Below the pieces are notes generated by a model. The model saw only the letters and a program-made list of their open reading frames with translations, was not told the origin of the DNA and ran no database searches. Below, one piece after another: positions 40,186-49,401 of a stretch of 64,000 bases of DNA (the stretch's first letter is position 1; every line of letters starts with the position of its first letter). The position numbers and the translations under genes are program-made. Source of the DNA: Burkholderiaceae bacterium (GTDB lineage: Bacteria; Pseudomonadota; Gammaproteobacteria; Burkholderiales; Burkholderiaceae_E); the NCBI GenBank assembly GCA_021463505.1, contig JAJTYR010000001.1, positions 112,653 to 176,652 of the forward strand. The letters are read 5' to 3'.

Positions 40186-40827
40186 TCAGCGTGGCCGGCC
40201 GAAGTCCAGCGTCCACCAGGTGCGGTAGGTGTTCGACGAGGTGCCGGGTTTCAGCGCGAGTGCCACGTCCACGAAGTCGGCATGCATGATGTTCATGCAG
40301 TGTCCGGGGCTTGCGAGCCAGGCCGCGATCACGCGCGCCACGTCGGGCTGTCCGGCGGCGATGTTCTCGCCCACCGATTTCCACGGATAGCCTGCGGCCG
40401 TTGCGCGCGTACCGACGCTCGATCCGCCGGCGCCGGTGTGGCTGAACGTGTTGTTCGCCTGCATCCACTCCGAATGACCGATCGCGGCCTGCTCGAGCGC
40501 CGCGTTCCAGCGCAGCGGCGCAACGGCCGGCATCGGCGTCGTGCCGCAGGTGCGCGCGACGGCGCGGGCAGCGTTGAGCCGATCGAGTGCCCCGGCCAGG
40601 TCGTTGCCTGGCAACGCGCCGACGGGCACCGACGCGCTGCCTGCGACCGCCGCGGTGTCGGCATCCGCCGCCGTGCCGGCCGCGCCGTCATTGTCTGCTG
40701 CGCCACAGGCCGCCAGCGCCAGAGCCAGCAGCGCCGCGCCCGCGGCGCGCACGCGGCGCCACGGCGCGGCAGGGGCCCCGGGCTGGCAGGCGCTCCCGGT
40801 TGCGCGAGGACGGCAGGTCGTCTGCAT
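40186..40827 (-). CDS. CAP (SCP/PR-1-like) domain lipoprotein
   Basis: LALAACGAAD lipobox; HSEWMQANNTFSHTG, VGENIAAGQ, WLASPGHCMNIMHADF. Confidence 0.88.
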   Translation of the reverse strand: MQTTCRPRATGSACQPGAPAAPWRRVRAAGAALLALALAACGAADNDGAAGTAADADTAAVAGSASVPVGALPGNDLAGALDRLNAARAVARTCGTTPMPAVAPLRWNAALEQAAIGHSEWMQANNTFSHTGAGGSSVGTRATAAGYPWKSVGENIAAGQPDVARVIAAWLASPGHCMNIMHADFVDVALALKPGTSSNTYRTWWTLDFGRPR

Positions 40828-40963
40828 CCGGCAATGGTCGGGTCTTCCACCACGTCGCGCAGCCGCGCGGCCGACGAGCGGTCGATCACCGGCGAAGACT
40901 GGCTGCAGGACCGAAAAACCCTGCTGGCAGCCCTGTGCATTGGCGAGGACTACCCTCGAAGCC

Positions 40964-41596
40964 ATGTCTGCTCACGAAGCGGAGGCTGTCATGGCAGAAA
41001 TCCTCGGACCCCGGAAGCTTGGCCCATTGACGCCGTTGGTCGGAGAATGGGAGGGCGACGTGGGTGTCGACCTCTCGTATCACAACCGGGACGACGAGAC
41101 CTCGGAGACCGGCTACTTCGAGAAGGCCTGGTTCCGGCCGATTCCGGTCGTCGAGAACGGCCGGCAGACGATGGAGGGGCTGAACTACGGAATGACCGCC
41201 TGGCGCCATGGCGAGGAAGCCATGGATCCGTTCCACGACGAGGTGGGCTATCTTCTGTGGGACAAGGCGAACGGACAGATCATGCGCTGCTTTGCCGTGC
41301 CGCGTGGCCTGGCGATCCTGGCCGGAGGCAATGCCCGGCCGCGTGACAGGACGCTGCATTTCACGGCCGAGCCCGGGTCGCGATCGTACGGCCTGTCGCA
41401 GAACCGCTATCTGCTGGAACGGGCCTCGGCGACCGCCTTCGAGAGCACCTTCACCATCCATGACGACGGCACCTTCAGCTACGCCTCGGACCTCGTCCTG
41501 AAGCTCGCCGCAACGGGCAGGGAGATGCACCATACCGACCGCAACACCTTGCATCGCGTCAGGCGGATTCATCCGGGTGCCGAAGTCGCAGGGTGA
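40964..41596 (+). CDS. Heme-binding beta-barrel/FABP-like (DUF1794-type) protein
   Basis: LGPLTPLVGEWEGDVGVDLSY, GYFEKAWFRPIPVVENGRQTMEGLNYGMTAW. Confidence 0.75.
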   Translation: MSAHEAEAVMAEILGPRKLGPLTPLVGEWEGDVGVDLSYHNRDDETSETGYFEKAWFRPIPVVENGRQTMEGLNYGMTAWRHGEEAMDPFHDEVGYLLWDKANGQIMRCFAVPRGLAILAGGNARPRDRTLHFTAEPGSRSYGLSQNRYLLERASATAFESTFTIHDDGTFSYASDLVLKLAATGREMHHTDRNTLHRVRRIHPGAEVAG

Positions 41597-41638
41597 CATC
41601 CGGGCGCCGGTCGCGTCGGCGCGTCGGCGCGTGAATCC

Positions 41639-43042
41639 TTGAAGCTGGCGCTCGGGGTTCGCCAGGTCCAGGCCGCGCGTCCGGTGCATCGTGTGCCGGC
41701 GTTCACGACGGTGTCGATGGCGTTGCTGATGATGTCGGTCGACTCGACGATCGTCGCGACCGCGCTCGGCTCCCTGCAGCACGGGCTCGGCACGACGATC
41801 AACTGGGCCGCGTGGACCATCACCGCCTATGCGCTGGGCTTCGTGCTGATGCTGCCGATCAGCGGCAAGCTCAGCGAGCGCTACGGCCGCCGCAGGGTGT
41901 TCCTGGGTTCGGTCGTCGCGTTCACGGCCGCGTCGCTGTGCTGCGGGCTGGCCGAAGACATCTACGTGCTGATCGCGCTGCGCGCGGTGCAGGCGGCCGG
42001 CGGCGCGGGCTTCACGCCGTCGGCCACCGGGATCATCGTCGATCACTTCGGCGACGCGCGCGATCGTGCGGTGAGTCTGTTCGGCAGCATTTTCCCGATC
42101 GGCGCGATGATCGGACCGGTTTTCGGCGGCCTGTTCGTGACGTACTGGAGCTGGCGCGGCGTGTTCTTCGTCAACGTGCCGATCGGGCTGGCGATCATCG
42201 CGATGGCGTCGCGCTACATTCCGCCCGACCCTCCGCGGGCGAATGCAACCCGTGGCGGGATGGACGCGCCGGGAATGGCATTGCTCGGTGCTGCGCTGCT
42301 CGGCGGCATGCTCGCCGCCAGCTACCTGGGCGAAGGCCATGCGACACTGTGGTCGCCGGCGTTCGTGCTGCCCGCACTCGTCACGGTGCTGGCCCTGCGG
42401 ATGTTCTTCGGCCACATCGCGCGTCGCGCGGATCCGTTCGTCGCGCCGCGCCTGATCCGCGGGCCGGGCTTCGGTGCCGTCAACCTGGTCAACCTGTCTT
42501 ACGGTGGCATCACCCACGGCGTGGTGACGCTGCTGCCGCTCTACGCGGCCAACCGCTACGGCATCGACGCGCTCGGCGCCGGCACGCTGCTGATCGCGCA
42601 AGGGCTCGCCGCGATCGCACTCTCCGTCATTGCCGCTCTGGCGCTGCGCCGCACCGGGCACCGGCTGCCGCTGTACGCCGGCGCAAGCGTCATCGCGGTC
42701 GGGTTACTCCTGCTCGCCGTCGAACCGCCGGACGGCGTGACGCCGTACACCTGGCTCGCCGGGGCTGCATTCCTGGTCGGGGCCGGGCGCGGGGCCATCA
42801 ACCCGGCCAGCCGCAACGCCGGGTTGCAACTGGCGCCCGAGCACTCCTCGACGCTCGCCGCGCTGCGCACCGCGTCCCTGCAGATCGGGGCGATCACTAC
42901 GGTGTCGGTCGTCACGGCGATCCTCGCCCGTTCCCCCGACCCCGGCGGCGTCCAGGGCTGGGTCTACGCCGTCATCGCCGTGCTGCTCGTTGCTGCCCTG
43001 CCGCTGATCACCCGCGTGCCGGAGCACCGTGGCTCGTGGTGA
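41639..43042 (+). CDS. MFS transporter, EmrB/QacA (DHA2)-type
   Basis: MMSVDSTIVATAL, LPISGKLSERYGRRRVFLGS; TTG start listed, exact start uncertain. Confidence 0.85.
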   Translation: MKLALGVRQVQAARPVHRVPAFTTVSMALLMMSVDSTIVATALGSLQHGLGTTINWAAWTITAYALGFVLMLPISGKLSERYGRRRVFLGSVVAFTAASLCCGLAEDIYVLIALRAVQAAGGAGFTPSATGIIVDHFGDARDRAVSLFGSIFPIGAMIGPVFGGLFVTYWSWRGVFFVNVPIGLAIIAMASRYIPPDPPRANATRGGMDAPGMALLGAALLGGMLAASYLGEGHATLWSPAFVLPALVTVLALRMFFGHIARRADPFVAPRLIRGPGFGAVNLVNLSYGGITHGVVTLLPLYAANRYGIDALGAGTLLIAQGLAAIALSVIAALALRRTGHRLPLYAGASVIAVGLLLLAVEPPDGVTPYTWLAGAAFLVGAGRGAINPASRNAGLQLAPEHSSTLAALRTASLQIGAITTVSVVTAILARSPDPGGVQGWVYAVIAVLLVAALPLITRVPEHRGSW

Positions 43043-43044
43043 CC

Positions 43045-43388
43045 CGATCGTTGCGGCCTGCGCGCGGGTTGCGGGCGGCGGAGCTGGCGCCGTCGCGCCT
43101 GCCGCAGTTGCCGGACGTACCGACGGCTACCGAGGCTGGTTTCCCGGGTATCGACGGCAGCGTCTGGCACGGTTCGTCGTACCCGCCGGCACCCCGCGAG
43201 AGATCGTCCTGAAGCTCGACGATGCCGCACAAGAGGCGCTGGCCGACAAGGAGGTGTTCGCCGGCCTGGTCAACAAGAACGCACTCGTCATCGAAGGCGG
43301 GCTGCCTGAACGGCTCGCGGCGGTGATCCACGACGACCTGGCCAAGTGGTCACGGATGGTGAAGATGACGGGCTTCAAGCCGGATTGA
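43045..43388 (+). pseudogene. C-terminal fragment of a Bug/TctC tripartite-tricarboxylate receptor protein, frameshifted
   Basis: LPQLPDVPTATEAGFPGIDGSVWHG in one frame, then FVVPAGTPREIVLKLDDAAQEALADKEVFAGLVNKNALVIEGG in another frame. Confidence 0.75.
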
Positions 43389-43649
43389 AGCGGATTAGGG
43401 CCTGTCGCGCTGCACGCAGTGGCCGCTGCCGCCCATGAGCTGCAACGTGGTGGCACCGGTGAGCTGCAGCCAGTCCTGCTGGCTGCGCCGGTGCATTGCG
43501 GCGAAGGCGCCGCGTCGGGGGAGCGAGTAGGCGGGGTCACGGTGCGCGGCGCGCCCGAAACGGCGCGAGCTCACGATGGTGCGTGCGTGGACGCCGCTCG
43601 GGTGTCCGCCTGCGTGGAGGTGGACACTTCCCCATGCGCCTGGCGAAAC

Positions 43650-43869
43650 CCGGTCGGGAGAGCGCTTCCGGAGGTTGCTGCGGGCACCCGGCCGTGCACG
43701 CCACTGGCAACGCCTGCTGGACGAGCAACGGGCAGCATCGGTGGCAGGGATCGCCGAAGCCGAAGGCATGGACGTGGCGCAAGCACGCCGCGTAATACGG
43801 CGGACCCTGTTGGCCCCGGCGGTCATCGAACCGTTGGTGGGGCGCCCGGCATTGTGCTGGAGCGGGTGA
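43650..43869 (+). pseudogene. Possible remnant of a phage/recombinase-type HTH C-terminal region
   Basis: RHWQRLLDEQRAASVAGIAEAEGMDVAQARRVIRRTLLAPAVIEPLVGR resembles the W-x-LL-[ED]-G-[RE]-[YF]-A-S-I-x-[ED]-L-A..RxLRLTLLAPDIVEAILDG pattern. Confidence 0.4.
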
Positions 43870-43916
43870 TGTGCCGCCTCTGGCTCAGCCATCGGGGCGC
43901 ACAGACACACGCACCA

Positions 43917-44378
43917 TCAGACGCTATCGGAGGCTGGGCGTTTCGGCACCAGTCGGCCAGCCAGACGCAGCCCGTCACGCATGTTCAGCGCCAGCAGCGT
44001 GACGTTGACGGCACCGGCCACCAACTCGAGCGCCTGCAGTGTGTAGAACGCGCGATCGAATTGCCCGGCGTTCGCCCAGGACGCAAGCCCCCAGGCACTG
44101 GGCAGCAGCACCAGCAGTCCGTTGGCGGCGACGACCTTCATCCGGCGCCCTTTGACATCGACAAGCCGCCCACGACGTGCACTCGCCAGCGAAAACCCGC
44201 TGCCGCCCGTGGCGGCCATTGCCGGAATCAACACCCACATGCCGGTCAGTATCGCGTTCTTGACAAAGGTCACACTGCCCTGATCCAGGAATAGCTCGGA
44301 TACGACCGTGGCCACCCAAAAAGTGACGATGCACACAAGCGCCACAGATCCGAAAAATCCGTGCAGCTTCGATTTCAT
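43917..44378 (-). CDS. Small 4-TM membrane protein, unknown function
   Basis: MKSKLHGFFGSVALVCIVTFWVATVVSELFL..., overlaps the MarR gene stop (ATGA-type). Confidence 0.75.
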   Translation of the reverse strand: MKSKLHGFFGSVALVCIVTFWVATVVSELFLDQGSVTFVKNAILTGMWVLIPAMAATGGSGFSLASARRGRLVDVKGRRMKVVAANGLLVLLPSAWGLASWANAGQFDRAFYTLQALELVAGAVNVTLLALNMRDGLRLAGRLVPKRPASDSV

Positions 44379-44869
44379 GACTTGATCTCCGGGGAAGGAA
44401 CAACGGTCTGCAACTGGAGCTGGATGGATTCGAGCGTTTGCGTCGCAGCGAGCGCCTGGGCGGCCGGGGTCGCCTTGGCCAGCTCGGCTGCTGTGGCAAC
44501 CCACATCGCATCGGCCTGGCGGTACAAGGCCAGGCCCTGCGGCGTCAATGCGTAGAACGGGGAGCGGCGGTGCGCGGGGTTCGACCGTGTCTCGACCAAG
44601 CCCTGCTCGAGCAACAGGTTCAGCTGCTTCTGCGCGCCTTGCCGTGTCACGCCCATGGCCTCGCCGATCAGGGGCGCTGTCAGCGGCATCTGCGCCAGCG
44701 CAATGGCTCCAAGCATTTGCCAACGGGCACTGGTCAGACCCAGTGGCTCGACCAGGCGGTCGCCCCAGTGCAACAGCAGCCCGTTGAGGCGAAACACGGT
44801 CAGCGCGAGTTCGGTGATGGCTGCAGTCCCGGGGGTTGCTGCGGGTGCGGTGACGGCTCTTTTCTTCAT
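44375..44869 (-). CDS. MarR family transcriptional regulator
   Basis: GLTSARWQMLGAIALAQMPLTAPLIGEAMGVTRQGAQKQLNLLLEQGLVETRSNPAHRRSPFYALTPQG. Confidence 0.88.
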   Translation of the reverse strand: MKKRAVTAPAATPGTAAITELALTVFRLNGLLLHWGDRLVEPLGLTSARWQMLGAIALAQMPLTAPLIGEAMGVTRQGAQKQLNLLLEQGLVETRSNPAHRRSPFYALTPQGLALYRQADAMWVATAAELAKATPAAQALAATQTLESIQLQLQTVVPSPEIKS

Positions 44870-44903
44870 GGCAACCAGTTTCCAATAATGGAAACCGGTT
44901 GTC
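44870..44903. promoter_or_regulatory. Candidate MarR operator palindrome
   Basis: GGCAACCAGTTTCCA-ATAA-TGGAAACCGGTTGTC, 13 of 15 arm positions complementary, abutting the MarR start codon; TTGACA (-35-like) on the minus strand at 44901-44906. Confidence 0.65.
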
Positions 44904-44989
44904 AAGTGATCCGTTCCGAGGACTGAATCGAAATCACGTCGGCAGAGGCGCGAATTGCGACGACCAGCAGCTGGCTGTTCCCGGCGACG

Positions 44990-45295
44990 ATGGGTACGCC
45001 TGACGAGCCCCGGCGGCTGTCGCGGCGGAGCTACGCTGCAGCCTTGTGTTTCGGGGGCCGGAAGTCGCCCTTCGGCGGTGTACTCGGCGAGCATGCGAGG
45101 CCCGTGCAGAATCGCCAGCGTCGCGTCGGCTCTGCGCAGCACCACGACCTTGGCTTTCACGTAGTGACAGCGGTGGCGATCGGCCGGAATCTGCAGCTTC
45201 ATCGCCGCGAAGCTCACGCAGTTGTCCTTGCCCACCGTGCGCTCGAAACGCGCGCACAGGATGTCTCGCAGCGGTGGGCCGACCCAGGCCACGAA
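44990..45295 (-). pseudogene. C-terminal fragment of ISNCY/IS1202-like transposase
   Basis: FVAWVGPPLRDILCARFERTVGKDNCVSFAAMKLQIPADRHRCHYVKAKVVVLRRADATLAILHGPRMLAEYTAEGRL. Confidence 0.7.
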
Positions 45296-45430
45296 GGCGC
45301 TGCCGTTCGCGCTTCACCGCCGTGCAGCTTCGGCACTGAACGCGGCGAACTTCGAGTTCGAGGTCGATGCGGGTGTCGCCACAGGACAGGTCCCGTGCGC
45401 GTCGGGTTCGCCGGTCGTACCAGCCCATCT
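45296..45430 (-). pseudogene. N-terminal fragment of an ISL3-like transposase
   Basis: MGWYDRRTRRARDLSCGDTRIDLELEVRRVQCRSCTAVKRER; match appears to stop where the ISNCY-like frame begins. Confidence 0.6.
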
Positions 45431-45723
45431 GCGCCCGGCCGCAGCAGCCACAGAGCGTTTTTCCGAGCGCCGCACAAGGGTGATGACACGCGTCCTTGGA
45501 TCACTGAAGACACCGCGCACCGTGGAGAGCGGACGAAAACCCGGGAAGCGATACGCATCCCGGAGCGGCCGCTGTCGCTCGAGGGCAGTAGCCATGCCAA
45601 CATGTGCGCAGTTTCCAGCCCTCTCGAAAACCCCGAAGGTTCTCTGTCCACAAGGCTTCGCAGGCGATTCATGCCTTCATTTCACCCACACGACTTCCTG
45701 AAGACCGAGGAATCCATGCGCAT

Positions 45724-45958
45724 GCACTGGCGCAGGTGCTGAACATGCAGGACTTCGCGCGCCGCTTCGTGGTCACGGTCGACCGCCGGCCGCGCGAGTG
45801 GATTCAGGCTGGTGCAGCCGAAGGTTCATTACCGGTTCGCCGATCCGCTGCTCGAGAAACGGTCGGCGGGGCGCAAGATCATGATCCGCATCGGCCCCGA
45901 GCACGCAGCGCAAATGAAGAAGGCCTTGCGCGCGCTGCGCGCCGAACTGGTGCGCTAG
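45724..45958 (+). pseudogene. Degenerate partial duplicate of the DUF3014 gene (39658..40173) with an internal ~281-bp deletion
   Basis: AQVLNMQDFARRFVVTVDRRPREW matches copy A; then in a shifted frame LVQPKVHYRFADPLLEKRSAGRKIMIRIGPEHAAQMKKALRALRAELVR*. Confidence 0.9.
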
Positions 45959-46114
45959 CGCGTCGCTCGCGTTCGCGGCAGCGACCCGAGGCTTGCGCCG
46001 ACTCGGTTGCAAGCCGGTTGCCTCGATCCGGACCAACGGCAACCGGCGGCATCGACGCCCGTGCGCGCAACGGGACGAGCCGCACTTCCGCAATCTGCGC
46101 GACAGGAGATCCCC

Positions 46115-46756
46115 ATGAGATTCGGCGTGCCTCGATCGACGTTCCTGGCGCTTGCGCTGGTGGCTGGCGCGGCTCTTGCACAGCAATCGTCGCAACCGTC
46201 GCAGCCAGCGCCGGGCACGCCTCCGCCCGCCGGGTACCGGATGGGACCGGGAATGATGGGCTACGGTCCCGGCTACGGCCCGGGGGGTGGTTACGGCTAC
46301 CGGATGGGCCCCGGGATGATGGGTGGCTACGGTCCCGGCTATGGCATGGGGCCGGGGATGATGGGCGGCTACGGCCCGGGCTTCGGAATGGGCTTCGGGA
46401 TGATGGGCGGCCACGGCATGATGGGCCCGGGCATCGGCCGCGCGCTCTGGGCGCTCGACCTCGACGATGCGCAGCGCAAGCAGGTGCTCGCGATCCAGGA
46501 CGACCTGCGCAGGAAGCACTGGGAACTCGCGGGCAAGGCGCAGGAAGAAATGGCGAGCCTGCGTGACGCCTGGCTGGCGCCCAGGCGCGACCGCGCCGCG
46601 ATCCTGGCCGGCTACAAGCGGCTGGGCGAATTGCGCCAGCAGTCGCTCGAGCAGTCGCTCGACGCCGCCGACCGCCTCGACAAGGTCCTCACCGAGCAGC
46701 AGCGCGAGCAGCTCAGGCGCTCGGGACCGTGGTGGCTCGACCGCGACGGCCAATGA
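46115..46756 (+). CDS. Exported Spy/CpxP-like protein with Met/Gly/Pro/Tyr-rich repeats
   Basis: Signal peptide; MGPGMMGYGPGYGPGGGYGYRMGPGMMGGYGPGYGMGPGMMGG repeats; LTEQQREQL C-terminus. Confidence 0.75.
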   Translation: MRFGVPRSTFLALALVAGAALAQQSSQPSQPAPGTPPPAGYRMGPGMMGYGPGYGPGGGYGYRMGPGMMGGYGPGYGMGPGMMGGYGPGFGMGFGMMGGHGMMGPGIGRALWALDLDDAQRKQVLAIQDDLRRKHWELAGKAQEEMASLRDAWLAPRRDRAAILAGYKRLGELRQQSLEQSLDAADRLDKVLTEQQREQLRRSGPWWLDRDGQ

Positions 46757-46828
46757 TCTGCCGGCGGCTGGCTCCCACACCCGGTCGCCCGGCCCGCCCG
46801 CGGCATTCGATCTCGGGGAGATCCCGAC

Positions 46829-47092
46829 ATGTGGCACGGAATGGACGGCTGGGGTTGGGGCTGGACCTGGGGCATCGGCATGGTCCACGGCCTGCTGTGG
46901 TGGATCTTCGTCATCCTCGGGATCGTGCTGCTGGTGCGCCTGCTCGCGCGCGGTGGAGGAGGCGGCGCGGCGCCACCGTCACCGCCGCCTGCGCCAGCCG
47001 AGACCGCGCTCGACATCCTGAAGAAGCGCTACGCGCGCGGCGAGATCGACAAGGCGGAGTTCGAGGAGAAGCGGCGCGACCTGCAGGCGTGA
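46829..47092 (+). CDS. Small SHOCT-domain membrane protein
   Basis: One TM plus ALDILKKRYARGEIDKAEFEEKRRDL. Confidence 0.87.
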   Translation: MWHGMDGWGWGWTWGIGMVHGLLWWIFVILGIVLLVRLLARGGGGGAAPPSPPPAPAETALDILKKRYARGEIDKAEFEEKRRDLQA

Positions 47093-47095
47093 GGA

Positions 47096-47171
<76 letters not shown>

Positions 47172-47265
47172 GCCGGGGCGCAGGCCGGAACGCCGCGCCC
47201 GAAAGCGGGAAATCATAGCAGAACCGGGTCGGCGCCCGGCGTGCGTGCCGCCCTATAATGCGCCG

Positions 47266-48564
47266 ATGCCTTCCAGCCCTGCCGCGATGCAGGCCGACGT
47301 CGCGGTCGTCGGCCGCGGCGCTGTCGGCCTGACTGCCGCGCTCGCGCTGGCGCGCATCGGGTTGCCGACCACGCTGATTGGCGCGCCGCCGTCGGTCGAT
47401 GCGGGCACCGTTGCGGGCGGCGACGTCGATCCCTGGGATCTGCGCGTTTTCGCGCTGTCTCCGGCCACGCGCGCGCTGCTCGAGTCGATCGGCGTCTGGC
47501 ACGCGCTCGACGCCGCACGCATCGCGCCCGTCTACGACATGCGCGTGTTTCCCGCGTTCACCTCGGATCGTGATGTGCTGCACTTCAGCGCCTACGAAGC
47601 GCGCGTGGAGGCGCTCGCCTGGATCGTCGAGCAGCGCAACCTGATGCGCGCGCTCGGGCAGGCAGTGCGTTTCGCAGGCCTGCAGATCGTCGACGAAGCT
47701 TTCGATCGCGTCGACGCCGATCCGCGCACGCTGCAGTCGGCGTCGGGCACCGTGCCCGAGCCGACGATTTCAGTCGGCCTCGAAGGCGGGCGCCGCCTGT
47801 CGGTGCGGCTGCTGGTCGGTGCCGACGGCGCGGGGTCGCGGGTGCGCGAATCGGCGGCGCTGACCTGGAGCGTCTCCGACTATCCGCAGCGCGCGCTGGT
47901 GGCGCACTTCGACACCGGGCGCCCGCATCGCGACATCGCCTGGCAGTGGTTCGGGCGCGACGGCATCCTGGCGTTGTTGCCGCTGCCGCTGCCCTGGCCG
48001 CCGGCCACGGCACCCGATGCGCCGCAGGGACGCGTCAGCATGGTCTGGTCGGCGCCGCCCGAACTGGCCGACGCGCTGCTGGCGATGACCCCCGGCGAAC
48101 TCGCGGCCCGGGTGCAGCAGGCCGCCGGCGCGGCGCTCGGCACGATGAGTGCGATCTCGCGGGTGCAGGCGTTTCCGCTGCGCCTGGGTCGCGTTGTCTC
48201 GATGGTCGGGCACCGGGTGGCGCTGGTGGGCGACGCTGCGCATCTGGTGCACCCTCTGGCCGGGCAGGGCATGAACCTGGGCTTCGGCGACGTGGCGGCG
48301 CTCGTGCGCGTACTGCGCGAGGGCGCCTCCGGTGGCGATCCCGGCGATCGGCTGCTGCTGCGCCGCTACGCGCGCGCACGCGCCGAACCGGTCGCCGCGA
48401 TGCGCAGCGCCACCGACGCACTGCAGCGGCTGTTCGACCCGACGCGCCGTTCGGCGCCGGCGGCGCTGGCCCCGCTGGTCGAATCGGCGCTGGCGCTCGG
48501 CTGGCGCGCAGTAGCAGGTTCGCGCTGGTTCAGGCGACAATTGGTGGCGCAGGCGGTTCGCTGA
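47266..48564 (+). CDS. UbiH/UbiF/VisC/COQ6-type FAD-dependent hydroxylase
   Basis: VAVVGRGAVGLTAALALARIGL, VGADGAGSRVRE, VALVGDAAHLVHPLAGQGMNLGFGDV. Confidence 0.9.
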   Translation: MPSSPAAMQADVAVVGRGAVGLTAALALARIGLPTTLIGAPPSVDAGTVAGGDVDPWDLRVFALSPATRALLESIGVWHALDAARIAPVYDMRVFPAFTSDRDVLHFSAYEARVEALAWIVEQRNLMRALGQAVRFAGLQIVDEAFDRVDADPRTLQSASGTVPEPTISVGLEGGRRLSVRLLVGADGAGSRVRESAALTWSVSDYPQRALVAHFDTGRPHRDIAWQWFGRDGILALLPLPLPWPPATAPDAPQGRVSMVWSAPPELADALLAMTPGELAARVQQAAGAALGTMSAISRVQAFPLRLGRVVSMVGHRVALVGDAAHLVHPLAGQGMNLGFGDVAALVRVLREGASGGDPGDRLLLRRYARARAEPVAAMRSATDALQRLFDPTRRSAPAALAPLVESALALGWRAVAGSRWFRRQLVAQAVR

Positions 48565-48624
48565 CGCGTGCCGCGCCGTTTCTACCCGCGCGAGGAAGTT
48601 TGCGCAGCCGAGGATGACGCACCG

Positions 48625-49401
48625 ATGACCGATTCGTTGAGCTTCACCCGCGTGGCCGTCGCAGCGGTTGCGCTCGTCGCCGCTCTGGCGTTCTGGGCGG
48701 CCGCGCCGTCCGCGCAGACGCAGGGCGCGACCGTTGCCGACCCGGGGGCTGCCCGCGTCAAGGCTGCGGTCGAAGGGTTCTTCAAGGGGCGCTATTCGGT
48801 CGACGAGGTCCGCAAGACGCCGATGCGCGGCATCTACGAGGTGCGCGTGCGCAACGACGTGCTGATGTACGCCGACGAAACCGGCCAGTACGTCTTCCTC
48901 GACGGCAGCCTGATCGACCTGAAGGCCGAGCGCAACCTCACGCAGGAACGCATGGAGGAACTGCTCGCGATCGACTTCGGCACGCTGCCGCTCGAGCTGG
49001 CGATCAAGCAGGTCGCGGGCAACGGCAAGCGGGTGGTGGCGGTGTTCGAGGACCCGAACTGCGGCTACTGCAAGCGCCTGCGCGCCGACCTGGTCAAGCT
49101 CGACGACCTCACGATCTACACGTTCCCGATGGCCTTCCTTGCGGCCGATTCCGAGTCCAAGGCGCGCAAGGCGCTGTGCGCGGCCGACAAGGCGCGTGCC
49201 TGGAACGACCTGCTGCTGAACAACCGCATTCCGGGCAACACCGGCACCTGCGAGACGCCGCTCGCGAAAGTGGCCGAACTCGCGCGCAAGCTAGGCATCA
49301 CCGGCACGCCGGTGGTGTTCTTCGCCAATGGCAAGCGGCTGCAGGGCTACGCACCGCCCGATCGCTTCAACCGGATGCTGGCCGATTACTCGAAGGGTTG
49401 A
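48625..49401 (+). CDS. dsbC: DsbC family thiol:disulfide interchange protein
   Basis: VFEDPNCGYCKRLRADL (CGYC), signal peptide, ITGTPVVFFANGKRLQGY. Confidence 0.9.
   Translation: MTDSLSFTRVAVAAVALVAALAFWAAAPSAQTQGATVADPGAARVKAAVEGFFKGRYSVDEVRKTPMRGIYEVRVRNDVLMYADETGQYVFLDGSLIDLKAERNLTQERMEELLAIDFGTLPLELAIKQVAGNGKRVVAVFEDPNCGYCKRLRADLVKLDDLTIYTFPMAFLAADSESKARKALCAADKARAWNDLLLNNRIPGNTGTCETPLAKVAELARKLGITGTPVVFFANGKRLQGYAPPDRFNRMLADYSKG

Noticed and set aside
43419-44294. 291-aa + strand ORF in the relic zone
   Set aside because: Low-complexity, antisense to the membrane protein in its 3' part, no coherent family match.
44870-45292. N-terminal extension of the MarR ORF to 45292
   Set aside because: The upstream in-frame part is transposase-like debris; the MarR start at 44869 is preceded by a palindromic operator.
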